Origin: Isoetes taiwanensis
Lineage: Eukaryota; Streptophyta; Lycopodiopsida; Isoetales; Isoetaceae
Length of the DNA stretch: 64,000 nucleotides
Assembly (NCBI GenBank): GCA_021234155.1
Contig: JAJEKV010000156.1
Location: 1,122,232 to 1,186,231 of the forward strand
Direction of reading: 5' to 3'
Positions 8,327 through 18,132 of the stretch are shown here, one piece after another (the first letter of the stretch is position 1; each line of letters starts with the position of its first letter). Under the pieces are notes generated by a model, which ran no database searches, was not told the DNA's origin, and worked only from the letters and a program-made list of their open reading frames with translations. Made by a program: the position numbers and the translations under genes.

Positions 8327-9727
8327 ATGGCAGCCACCGACCTACTTGCATGGTACCAGGATGGAGAGCATTGGGATCCGCAAGTGTCCTTCGACCCGTT
8401 ACGGCCCTTGCTATGTCAGCGCCTTGATCTCATCACTAATATGCAGCACCACCCAGATTATGCCGGATTCTTAGAGTTTTACACAGAGGAGATGCTTCCT
8501 TTGTGTATTCCTCTTGGGGATCCTCCCCAGTTGTATCTAGAACGGGAGGTGGTCCGGGATATGCTAGGGGGTGACACCCACGCGTATGATGTGTTGAAAG
8601 GAAAACTTAGGTGGGGCAAGCACCTGCCCGTTGTGCAGCATCAGGGGCAACAATATCTTGAAGTTGCCTTCGCCCTAGCCATCCTCATGGATCAATACGT
8701 TGAGGATGAGACCTTGCCGGCAGAGAAAGGCAAACTTCCTGAATCTTCCGAGGAGGGAGAAGATGAGCATATAGGCATGGGTGACTTCGCCCGTTGGAAG
8801 CAGTTGGCAGAGGAGATGCCACCACGTCGGGAACAAGCTGCACGCTTGTCAGGGCTAGACGCTCTTCCAGTTGTGTATCACCAAGGGCAAGAATATCTTC
8901 TCTTGGATGATATCATCTGGACCTATCACATGGTGGCTGGGTTTAAGTGCCGGCGCAAGGACCATGTACTTTATGAACTAGCGGAGTATTGTATGGATGA
9001 CTTCATCGACTTCGCTCCTATTGAGCTTCCTCAGGAGGTGCAGTAGCTACTCCAATTCCACTAGGAGACCTTAGAGCCAGTTGAGACTTTGCTACGGCTT
9101 CGGGAACTGGTGATGCAGGATCCGCCCTCTCAACCTTCACCGGATGCCTTTACAGCTATGGGACCTCATGTCCCAAATATTAATATGGTCGAGGTTCCCT
9201 CCGGATCGGATGAGGAGGGAGAGGATCTATACCATAATCCTGCTCATTTGAAGGAAGAGCAGCAGGAACTCAAGGAAAAAGAAGTCCCTATGGACTTAGA
9301 CAAGGAGGTGGCCACGTCAGAGACCCCGCAAGGGAAGGTATTGGGAAACCACCTTACTCGCTTCTTCTTATCAGCTTTTCGACAGGGGCAAGTTCTTTTT
9401 ATAGCCCGAGATTTAGGGCCGGAGGCCGAAGCTTCATGGTGGACCCTCCGTGCTCTTTCCACATTGGCCGGGCACAAGAAGCTTCCCTATCGTACGTTTA
9501 CTTATGTACTCGTACGACGGGATCTTGCCCTGACGGCCTTGGGACAAGACATTGCACCCTGGATGAGTATGAAGCTCCTGACGGCGGCCCCATTGGCTGT
9601 TGCCTATCCGCCAAAGGTTGCCTCCATTGCGGCTGCCACAGTAGACCCAGGGGTGACTCTGCTATGACACCGACCGCCGCCACCACCTCCTCGGCCTATG
9701 GATGAAGAGGGGGGACCTAGCTCTTAG
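8327..9727 (+). CDS. ORF2: unknown protein between H3-fusion ORF and gag (three in-frame stops)
   Basis: The frame from ATG 8327 runs 239 codons to TAG at 9044. It stays open beyond a second TAG at 9062 to TGA at 9665, and finishes with a proline-rich end (PPPPPP) and TAG at 9725. The full length would be 466 codons. All three internal stops could arise from CAG or CGA by one C-to-T change, and the coded composition does not change across them, so I treat it as one decayed ORF. The first half has an internal repeat: LPVVQHQGQQYLEVAF near residue 105 and LPVVYHQGQEYLLLDD near residue 184, each followed by a hydrophobic helix. The middle is acidic (SDEEGEDLY). I recognise no family. Its position suggests an accessory role for the element. 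Confidence 0.7.
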
Positions 9728-9922
9728 ATAATTGTATTACGCATTTTGTATTGCGCACAGTTGTAGAATTTTGGTTTGGCATTTTCTTTAGCCATTCTAT
9801 AGTTATGAGATACCATCTTCTTATCAATTGTGACTATTGTATCACTGAATACAATTAAAATTGTTCTCTCCCATGATGCGTTCTTCTATCTATTGGAGTT
9901 TAGGGTATAACAAAATTGTTCA
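9728..9922. other. spacer between ORF2 and ORF3, possible intron end
   Basis: This AT-rich spacer has no ORF. It ends at a splice-acceptor-like TATCGTCTTGCAG (to about 9953) that lies inside the first codons of ORF3, so the first ten or so codons of ORF3 may be intronic. Confidence 0.4.
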
Positions 9923-10411
9923 ATGTTCTATATTCATTTCTATCGTCTTGCAGAAGAGACACTCGAAGAATATGAAGAGAGAATTACCAACCTGATAAGG
10001 AGGGATGATCCAGGGCCGCCCGACCAGGATTATGGTCAAAGGTATGGGGAGTACCCGGAATGGGACGAAGGTTACGAGATAGAACCCGCACCACCAGGGG
10101 AACCCTATGATCCAGCCAAGGGGATGGAGATAGTTAACATTCTCAGGGAACGGGCCTTCGAGGACCTGAAGCAAACTCTTCGCCGCACATGGGACTATTG
10201 GGACATGTCAAGGCACGAAGCTTTCGAGGATGCCAACGATCACTTGTGGCAGATCTTCTATGCATTAAGGAGGCTCTTTAATCTCCTTATTATTAGCCCA
10301 ACGCTAGATTACCAACCTGTTATCGTCCAGGCCTGGGCACGTTACAAGCTCGTTAGGGCTGTACGTGAAAGTGTTCGCTACTCAATTTTGTACCCATTTG
10401 CGAACCCCTAG
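9923..10411 (+). CDS. ORF3: unknown acidic/helical protein upstream of gag
   Basis: This 162-codon open frame is uninterrupted in this copy. The first eleven residues (MFYIHFYRLAE) probably lie in an intron or leader, because an acceptor-like CTTGCAG precedes the charged sequence. The body starts TLEEYEERITNLIRRDD, which resembles the ORF1 phrase [13 protein letters not shown]. It is followed by a proline/acidic stretch (EWDEGYEIEPAPPGEPYDP). A helical C-terminal half is rich in W, R and L (RRTWDYWDMSRHEAFED, YALRRLFNLLII). I recognise no family. It could be an exon of a spliced accessory protein or an N-terminal part of a spliced gag. Confidence 0.6.
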   Translation: MFYIHFYRLAEETLEEYEERITNLIRRDDPGPPDQDYGQRYGEYPEWDEGYEIEPAPPGEPYDPAKGMEIVNILRERAFEDLKQTLRRTWDYWDMSRHEAFEDANDHLWQIFYALRRLFNLLIISPTLDYQPVIVQAWARYKLVRAVRESVRYSILYPFANP

Positions 10412-10673
10412 GCCGGTTCCCTCAGTTGTGTCCTTTTGATGTTATATGTGAGTTGAACTTTAAATGACCAATGTATAATACCTGTCCTTGTATTATGTCT
10501 TTGTATTAACTTCCGTCGCTACCAATGTATTGAACCTTAATGTAATGACTGTTTTCACCTGTAACAAGGATCTGTGCCATTGTACTTTTTCCTTGTATTC
10601 TCTCTCTACCCTATCCGAAATGATATTTTTGGTGAGACTTTATGTTACTATAATTCTGCTTATACTTTTATTT
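10412..10673. other. spacer upstream of gag
   Basis: The sequence is T-rich and encodes only a hydrophobic, non-gag-like peptide in the gag frame. The upstream ATG at 10488 is therefore unlikely to be the real gag start. Confidence 0.45.
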
Positions 10674-12002
10674 ATGCTCGATATAGACGGTGCACGCAAC
10701 GCCGCCTGGCAGACGCCCTCAAATGCCAGTAGGCTAACACCTGAACAGGAACTGATGTTAATGAAAAGACAATTAGTCGAGTTACAGGCTTATGTGTTGC
10801 ATGCCAACCCACCACAGCATATACAGGAAGACGGCCCGGAGTTACCTCCGCTACCGCCAAGTCCACCTACACAGCAGCCATCTCCACCTGAAACCAGCCC
10901 TGTATCTGCACAGAGGGGACCCCGTTCTAAACGTCGTCGGAGTTCCTCTAGGGATAGCACCACCTTCTCACAATCAGCCACTTCTGTGTCTTCTGAGTCG
11001 TCGGTATCAGCTGGGGACCATGCAAAGCGCAGGGATAAGGAGTATCGCAAGACAGTTGATACAGCCATAACTAGTATATGGAAGAATAGGAAACTGGCCC
11101 AGTTTGATGGGAAATCTAGAGGCGGACTGAATGCAGAGTCCTGGTTGGACAAAATGAAGGAGTTTGGGAAGTCCTATGGCATGACAGAAAAGGATACAGG
11201 AAAGGTTGCCACCACAAACCTTACAGGAGCTGCCCGTATTTGGTGGAAGGGCTATGCTAGAGCCAAGCATCTGGATAGAAGCAGGTGCAAGTTTAAGAAG
11301 TTTGCCAAAGCCTTTAAGTCGCATTATGTGCCTCGTGCGCACAAATGCCAACAAATTCAGACCTTCTACAGGTTAGAGCAGAAGGGTATGTCGGTTCAGG
11401 CTTACACTGATGAATTTATGCACCTGAGGCTGTATGTACCAGGTATGAATGAAAAGAGGGCGGTGGAGGGCTACATTGAAGGGTTAGCCCCATCAATTAA
11501 ACGAATGGTTAAGGCCATAGACCCGAAATCAGTTGCGGAGGCTGAGGCTAAGGCATTGAGCCTCGAGGAGGACACACCAAAGAATCTGTATCCGCGTCCT
11601 GCTCCTTACTCGCAGCCACGGCCGTCCACACCTTACAAACCCCGCTCGCCAAGTCCGGGGCCCTCTCAGCAGAACTCTTATGGCCGCCAGGAAAAGAAAG
11701 TCACCTTCAGCACGCCCGATAAACCGAACAATGGCGGTAAGGAAGTTCGGAACCTCTTACAGTCCATTCCCAAAGAGGCTTGAGAACAGCTCCGCCGAGA
11801 TAAGGCATGCTACAGGTGTATGCGGCCCGGGCACTTTATGCAGAATTGTCCTTATGTCACGCAGACTGCCCAGCTGGCCATGGCCGACCTCGATTGGGAC
11901 GATCTTGAGTCAACACTACCTGTCGAGGAGGAGGCTCCCGAGTACATTCACGGTGCGTCTCATATCTTTGCAGCTATAGAAACCGGCAATGGTGAAAGTT
12001 AG
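10674..12002 (+). CDS. gag: gag: capsid-nucleocapsid polyprotein (in-frame stop before zinc knuckle)
   Basis: I place the start at the ATG of 10674 (MLDIDGARNAAW), because translation from 10488 adds a T-rich leader peptide. The protein has a Pro/Ser-rich N-terminal region and an RS-like basic stretch. Next is a retrotransposon gag (capsid) domain around AQFDGKSRGGLNAESWLDKM, GAARIWWKGY and the RLEQKGMSVQAYTDEF motif. After a TGA at 11781 the same frame goes on with a CCHC zinc knuckle, C-x2-C-x4-H-x4-C (CYRCMRPGHFMQNC, about 11811-11852), and an acidic tail to TAG at 12000. The TGA is compatible with a C-to-T change in CGA. The product packages element RNA in virus-like particles. Confidence 0.88.
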
Positions 12003-12275
12003 CCTGCTGTCATTTCCACCATAGGTCAAGTAGACAGTAAGCCTTTTGTAATTCTTATGGATACGGGAAGTACACATAATTTTGCTTCTCCTAGAATGGC
12101 CCAGGTCTTACAGCTTGAAACCTTGAGGTCCCGACTGAGGCCAGTCACATTAGCCAGTGGTAAGATCAGACATACTCATGGCCGTCGCATCAATCTCAAG
12201 ATGCAGTTGCCAGGAGCACCAGTTGCTTTGGGTGCCGAGTTAATGGATATTGGCAAATACGACCTCATTGTTGGT
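12003..12275 (+). pseudogene. pro: retroviral-type aspartic protease, truncated by a MITE
   Basis: In the same frame as gag, after the TAG at 12000, the sequence has the active-site motif MDTGSTHNF at 12057 and the flap and second-strand region up to DIGKYDLIVG. At 12275 it is cut by a 274-bp insertion and resumes at 12554 (MEFLASAKANIDC). The enzyme would cleave the Gag-Pol polyprotein. The insertion and its extra length break the frame. Confidence 0.88.
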
Positions 12276-12549
12276 GGGTGGTTTTTTAATTCACATACTC
12301 AAAAAAGCATGTGGGCGACACATGTGCTGCACAGGTGCTGACTGCCCTTCATTGCCCTTCAAACTGCCCTTCATTGCCCTTCCATAGCCCTTCATTGCCC
12401 TTCAAAAAATCATGAGTGTTTTCTATTATATAAAGGATATAATTAGCATATTAGTGATGCAAATGATGATGACATAAATTATTTGGTGAAGGTGCTTGTA
12501 TGTGCTGTGATGGTCAAAAAAACTGGGTAGGTCAATAAAAAAGTTACCC
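12276..12549. mobile_element. MITE-like insertion within pro-RT junction
   Basis: The 274-bp unit interrupts a coding line that is otherwise continuous (DLIVG / MEFLAS). TGGT flanks it on both sides (12272-12275 and 12550-12553), consistent with a short target duplication. The ends are imperfect terminal inverted repeats: GGGTGGTTTTTTAA and, inverted, GGGTAACTTTTTTATT. Inside, CTGCCCTTCATTGCCCTTC is tandemly repeated at 12342-12404. It has no coding potential. The superfamily is not clear. Confidence 0.7.
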
Positions 12550-12553
12550 TGGT

Positions 12554-14251
12554 ATGGAATTCTTGGCATCTGCAAAGGCCAACATAGACTGCGAGAAACG
12601 GGAAGTTACCTTCAACGCAGCTAATGGAGCCCGCGTGACTATAAAAGGTGAACCATTCAACCCTATTATGCAGTCTATGTCCATCAGGCAGTTAGATAAA
12701 GCTATACGCAAGGAAAAGCTCCTATGCGTCATTAGACTTGCCTCCATTGAGTCAGATGCTAAACAGAAGCAAGTAATCGATACCTTGCTAGAGGGGATTG
12801 CTGATCTTCTCCGAGAATTTGGTGATCTTTTTCCAGATGAGATCCAGAAGCTTCCTCCTTTTAGAGGGGTAGAATGTGAGATAGCTTTAGAGCCAGGTAC
12901 TAAGCCTACCAGCAAGGCCCCGTACCATATGAGTCCTCCAGAGTTGGCAGAGCTTAAGAAGCAACTTCAGGAGTTACTAAACCTAGGTTTCATTCGACCT
13001 AGTGTTTCGCCTTTTGACGCTCCTATTCTTTTTGTTAAGAAAAAGGATGGCTGTGTATTGATTATCGGCAACTCAACAAGTATACCATCAAAAATCGCTA
13101 CGCTCTGCCTAGAGCAGATGATCTAATGGACCAGTTGCAAGGGGCTAAGTATTTCTCAAAGATTGATCTACGCTTTGGATACCATCAGATAAGGATTAAA
13201 GAGGGGGACATCCATTGCTTTTCGCACTAGATATGGGCATTACGAGTTTACCGTTATGCCTTTTGGATTAACTAATGCCCCAGCAACTTTCATGCGATTG
13301 ATGAATGATGTCTTCCGACAATACTTGGATGATTTTGTTGTTATTTTCTTCGACGACATTCTCATCTATAGTAAGACCCTAGAGCATCATGAGAAACATC
13401 TTAGATTGGCCCTACAAAAGCTAAGACGTCATCAGCTCTTTGCCAAGTTCTCTAAGTGCAAGTTTGCCACTCCGAAGGTCGATTATTTGGGCCATGTCAT
13501 TTCGGCAGAAGGAATTGCTACACATCCGGCAAAGATAGAGGCCGTAAGGGAATGGCCTATTCCAGGAAATGTTTCCGAGGTCCGAAGTTTCTTGGGATTA
13601 GCAGGATATTATCGGAAATTTGTAAAGGATTTTGCAAAGATTGCAGCACCTCTTACAAATCTTACAAAGCATGAGAAAGTGAAGGATTGGATGGAACACT
13701 GGAAGGCAAAGGTTCAGAGGAGTTTCCAGCAGCTTAAAGATGCCTTAACGTCAGCACCAGTTCTCACATTACCCGATCCTGAAAAGGATAAACTAGTGGC
13801 AACGGATGCCAGTAAGATTGCCATCGGAGGAGTCCTAATGCAGGAGGGGAGGGTTATTGCTTATGATTCAAAGAAAATGAACGAGATGGAGCAGCGATAC
13901 CCTACCCATGATCAGGAATTGTTAGCCGTTGTCCATGCCCTGCGGATGTGGAGACACTACCTTCTTGGTAGAAGATTCCAGTTGGATACGGATCATCAAA
14001 GTCTCCGTTATTTATCCACCCAGCCAAATCTCAATCTCCGTCAGAGAATATGGATGGAATTTCTGGAGGAGTATGATTTTGAGATTATGTATAAACCTGG
14101 AAAACACAATGTGGTTGCGGATGCGTTGTCACGCCATCCCTTGGTAACCCGAACCCATTGTAATGCAATTTCTACACTCACCAGTGAGTTTGGGAAGCAG
14201 ATAGAACAGACCTTGGCCACAGTTCGGGATTCCTGCGGATGTTTGGGATAG
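12554..14251 (+). pseudogene. pol: reverse transcriptase-RNase H, frameshifted
   Basis: From 12554 the frame gives the protease-RT linker and the N-terminal RT fingers ([20 protein letters not shown]). Small deletions near 13052 and near 13213 shift the frame, so the central palm motif [15 protein letters not shown] is in another phase. From 13256 the frame is open again: [12 protein letters not shown], and the catalytic FFDDILIYS with both aspartates. It continues into RNase H with [13 protein letters not shown], the conserved E of [19 protein letters not shown] and [11 protein letters not shown]. The protein would copy element RNA into DNA. As it stands no full-length enzyme can be made. 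Confidence 0.92.
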
Positions 14252-15727
14252 TTTGGCTAAGGAAGCTCACATTTTATAAGGAGCGTGAAGCTTTCCGGCA
14301 GATAAGAAAGAAGGCAACTTGTTATATTACAAGGATAAGTTGTGTGTACCTGAGACTTCAGGAGTACGTAAGCTCATTCTCCATGACACATACAACAGCC
14401 ATATAGCTGGACATGCAGGTTTTATGAAGACCTACTTTAGGATTCGCTCCAGCTATTTCTGGCCTTCTATGAAAAAGGACATTGCCAGGTACATTAAGCG
14501 TTGTCGTGTGTCGAAACTAAAGCGAAGCCGAAAGCAGTTAAGATTCCAAAGAAGGCAACCTCGGATGTGCCCAACGCTAAGTGGGAAGTGATAACCATGG
14601 ATTTCATTGTGGGCCTTCCACGTACTCTCCGTGGACATGATGCGTTAATGGTAGTGGTCGACAAATTGTCAAAAATGGCTCATTTCTTGCCATGTCGTAC
14701 CACGGATACAGCCTTCGATACTGCTCTGCTATTTGCCAAGGAGATCTTCAGATTACACGGAATGCCACGAGTTATTATATCCGACAGAGATCCCAAATTC
14801 GTAAGTGCATTCTGGAAAGATTTCTTTGTCACCATCCAGACCAAGCTTGCTATGAGTACGGCATATCATCCTCAAACAGATGGTCAGACAGAGCGTACCA
14901 ATCGCATTATAGAGGATATGCTAAGGAGTTATGTGTGGAGTAAGCAATCACAATGGGCCGACTATATTTATGTGGTCGAGTTTGCCTATAACAGCATGAA
15001 ACAGGAGTCTTCCAGAATGTCTCCCTTTATGATAAATTATGATTATCAATGTCTTACTCCAGACACATGGCATAACCCCGTTTCTAAAGTGGAGGTTTCT
15101 CAACAACTCCTCTTGGAGATGCAAGCTCTGGTCGAAGAAGTTCATGGTTACTTGTTAGCTGCACGCAGTCATCAGAAGAGTCTAGCCGATAAGCACAGAA
15201 CCCCACGCGTTTTTCAGGTGGGCGAATCAGTTTGGCTTAAGATTAAGGTAAAACAAGCCAAGCTTAAGATTGGCAACTGCAAGAAGTTGGCACCCAGATG
15301 GGCTGGACCGTTCAAAATTATTGAGCGTGTTGGAGAGCAGGCATATCGCTTGGATTTGCCGCCCCGCTTGAACATCCACAAGGTTTTTCACATGAGTCTT
15401 CTGAAACAATACACCCCTGATCCAGAGGAGGTTTTGGATACCCCAACCCTCCTAGAAATGACAGAGGAGCAGCTGGAGATAGTGCCTGAAGCTCTTCTAG
15501 ATCGGGCTTATAAACAAACCAGAAGGACTCAAATGTTGCAATACTTGGTTAAGTGGAAGCACTTACCAGTTGAGGATGCTACCTGGGTGATGAAGATAGA
15601 CCTTGAGAAGCACTATCCGGACTTCATGCGGGAATCTCAAGGCCGCACCATCAACGATGCTATCAACCCCGCAGCCGGCGATAAGCTTGGAAGCTGGATT
15701 GCCAAGAGTAGCGCTTTAGACGGGTAG
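14252..15727 (+). pseudogene. int: integrase with C-terminal chromodomain, frameshifted in the zinc domain
   Basis: The HHCC zinc-binding region (HDTYNSHIAGHAGFMKT, then YIKRC) reads at 14319-14510. It joins the core only after a frameshift near 14505, and the final Cys pair is damaged. From about 14501 the frame is open to 15727. It has the catalytic triad in TMDFIVGLP, ISDRDPKF and ERTNRIIED, then the GPF/Y-type module (AGPFKIIERVG, HKVFHMSLLKQY). A chromodomain ends the protein. Integrase inserts element cDNA, and the chromodomain steers chromoviruses to marked chromatin. Confidence 0.92.
15470..15625 (+). other. chromodomain at integrase C-terminus
   Basis: The segment from QLEIVPEALLDRAYK to LEKHYPDF has the chromodomain core: a tyrosine-rich beta strand (LQYLVKWKHL), then the acidic ATW motif (EDATWV) and a C-terminal helix. 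The aromatic cage looks incomplete, as in many plant chromoviruses, since the first cage position is not clearly aromatic. It identifies the element as a chromovirus. Confidence 0.85.
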
Positions 15728-16289
15728 ATGCATCGTACATAATAATAGTTACCGATGATGAGATCACCTTTGTGTTCTCTAGGACATGGTGTACTGTCAA
15801 TGTTGACCTGACCACGACTTGCTTGGAGAGCATATAGTTAATAGGCTGCGGTCATCTCGGCTACAAGGGGAACTTGACCATTCCCTATGCTGCAAAGAAT
15901 TGCAAACCATAGACATGATAGGATTTTCTTTTCGGTATTATAGGGGGTGGTCCCTTCAACCACAATCTAATTATATATACTGATATACTGACATGTGCAG
16001 GCCAGTGAGCAGTACGTGACCTGCCCATGTTAGAGGGTTGCTGATGGCCCGACTTCTTCAGTTTTATTTTGTTTACATGTCTTGTTATGTTGTTACTCTG
16101 ATGTTGATATTGGACTTCGATCCTTGAACTGTTGCTTATGAGGATCATGTGAAATGCACCTCGGTGCTTAAACTGTTCTAAACTTTAAAGTTTTAATATA
16201 TTACCTTCGGAAATAAGGAATTACCTTCCTTCATAATGTCATGTCCTATAGTTGTATCTAACCCTAATGCTGAGGACAGCATTAATTCT
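15728..16289 (+). other. 3' untranslated region of the Ty3/gypsy element
   Basis: No gene is seen between the integrase stop and the purine tract. The open frames there, on either strand, are short and lack domains. Confidence 0.6.
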
Positions 16290-16302
16290 AAGGAGGGGAG
16301 AA
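16290..16302 (+). other. polypurine tract
   Basis: AAGGAGGGGAGAA lies directly before the 3' LTR. It is the expected primer for plus-strand DNA synthesis. Confidence 0.93.
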
Positions 16303-17912
16303 TGTGACGTTCTAAGTATTTATACGGTATACGTATAAATACATTGACACGTCACCTAGTATAGATACGCCACCGTGGGGTATGGTAACCTAGGGGGTTG
16401 ACCTAAAAGGGATTAAATTAGCTATGCTAATTTAATCATTAAGGATAATAAATGATTAAGGAAATTAATATTTAAGAAGGATGATTAAGCCAATTATGGT
16501 TTGGGAAGGCGCCACCTGGCCAAACTCGATTGGCCAGCATGGTGATTACTAATTGGATCCATTAAGGTGGATCACCACCCCCATATCAACTATAATCGAA
16601 CCAGTTGAGCGCCCAAGGAGCAGTTGAGCGCCCAAGGACTGTTGCTGACTTCACCAAATCACTGAACAACCACTAGCTGTCGCTGCCACCCTAGTTACAG
16701 CAATATGGAAGCACCCCACGATAATGGTTCCAGCCGAAACACGGGTTAGTAGTAGTTTAGCTTGTGAATTGTAGGATAGTGCTTCAGTACTCTTTTCTGA
16801 TTGCCTTTGTTGAGATTAACCCTTCTCTGGTAAGTAGGATTACATTTCAATTATGAATGGTGCTCTGTTAAGAAATGCTTGATGTATCTATGAAGTATTT
16901 CGGTAGCTTCCATTAAACAGGGGTTTAAAGGGAGGGGGGGAGACCTTTGAGCTCATGTATGATAGTATGTTCCTAGATAGGGCCCTGTAATATTCCCACT
17001 AGTTGCGGCCTGTGTGCAAGAGACCACCGGGTCGTAGACGCTATGGTCTGGCTTAGCACCAGAGAAGGGACGCAGTGGTGAAGTGGGGGTGGGGTCTTGC
17101 ACCTAACATAAAGGCTCCCCGAGACTCCTACAGTGGGCTAGACACGAGCCGGTCCGCGTAGAGGGCCGGGTATGGGTCTGACACTCCCTGGGTGTAGAGG
17201 TGTGATCCGTATGGAGCATCTTGCACTTTGAGTAGATTTAGGGTGAGTAAGTTGGTACGGATGCGGGGGTCGCTGATGCGGCACGTATTCTCCAGCTCAC
17301 CCATGGAACCACTGTGATCCTGGAAGGGGACGCTTCCCTGACCTGCCTCATCGGACCGGGCGTCATGAACCCTGGAGTAGGCTCAAAGGGTGATACCTTG
17401 AGTCTGCATCTCCGGAAGGCTATAGCCGAAGCCATAGCGTGGATCGACCCATCTGCAAAAGTGTGCACGAGGGGGCGGATGGAGTGGACAACCCTAGCCG
17501 ATGTTCTATGCCAGCCAACGCCAGTTATACCTCCTCGTCTGGCGATCTCTTGAGGGCGAGCCGTCAGTCCATCCTCACCGGAGTCTGAACCGGGGTAGAA
17601 CCTGGGGTTTGGGGTGTTTTCTTAGGTTTAGATGCATATTCTTTGCCGTTGGTATTTGGATGGATGTGCCACCCTTCGTGGTGGTTATTTATATATGACT
17701 TATGCTGTGTGCTAACCTTGGATTCATGCTTCCGCGACGTAGGAGCCCATCGAAGGCGTGGGCCGAATGACACCTCCGTGTCCTTCACTCATCTCTACGT
17801 AGATGGCCCGGGTCAGACGGAGGGCCCTGCTCATGGCAAGATGGTTGCCATGGGAGGGGAAAGTCCCCGTATGTATACGGCTGGGGGCCGTATATATTCA
17901 GGGAGCGTTACA
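16303..17912 (+). repeat. 3' LTR of the Ty3/gypsy element
   Basis: The 1610-bp LTR begins TGTGACGTTC and ends GGGAGCGTTACA. Compared with the 5' LTR it has many transitions and small indels, concentrated in its second half. It includes a short extra AT-rich block (GCTATGCTAATTTAATCATT) near 16420-16440. The palindrome near the start is at 16316-16342. Confidence 0.97.
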
Positions 17913-17917
17913 GATGG
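17913..17917 (+). repeat. target site duplication GATGG (right)
   Basis: This is an exact match to 4501-4505 on the other side of the element. Confidence 0.95.
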
Positions 17918-18132
17918 CTTGTCTCTTTTTCTTGATTTCACAATCATCCTCCAAAATGGCAGCTTGAACATCCATGTCTTGACCGTATCATACATGGCCA
18001 ATGTTTTATTGCCATAAATGGTGGCACTGGTATATATGAATTTGCTATTGGTGTTGCCAATATCACCACCTTTTCTGCTGTCGGCCCAACTTCATCTTGG
18101 TTTATCAAGCTCGTCTGATTCAATTGCTTTAA
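17913..18132 (+). pseudogene. dirigent protein pseudogene, 3' half
   Basis: This continues the gene broken at 4505. The sequence matches 53197-53414 of the intact copy: LSLFLDFT, QNGS, then AINGGTGIYEFAIGVANIT. One base is missing in the CATG-TCTTGACC region (about 17979), which shifts the frame relative to the intact gene, and further changes follow near the end. The 3' UTR homology continues to about 18272. Confidence 0.88.

Larger units (their letters stand above)
4506..17912 (+). mobile_element. Ty3/gypsy chromovirus with extra ORFs including a histone H3 core
   Basis: The element is 13,407 bp long, with two LTRs starting TGTGACGTTC and ending in CA, a 5-bp target duplication and a primer site complementary to initiator tRNA-Met. 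A purine tract precedes the 3' LTR. The order is LTR, PBS, ORF1 (H3 fusion), ORF2, ORF3, gag, protease, RT, RNase H, integrase, chromodomain, PPT, LTR. Integrase after RT-RNase H marks Ty3/gypsy, and the chromodomain marks a chromovirus. About 4.3 kb lies between PBS and gag, which is unusual for the group. In-frame stops, frameshifts and a nested MITE make this copy inactive. The two LTRs differ by many substitutions and small indels, so the insertion is not recent. Confidence 0.97.

Noticed and set aside
10488-10673. Hydrophobic N-terminal extension of gag
   Set aside because: T-rich spacer in frame with gag. A start at 10674 better fits gag composition.
6864-12002. A variant genetic code in which TAA and TAG mean glutamine
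   Set aside because: The in-frame TAA and TAG codons sit where Gln would fit, but TGA also occurs, neighbouring genes use normal stops, and LTR elements in methylated DNA decay by C-to-T. Ordinary decay explains it.
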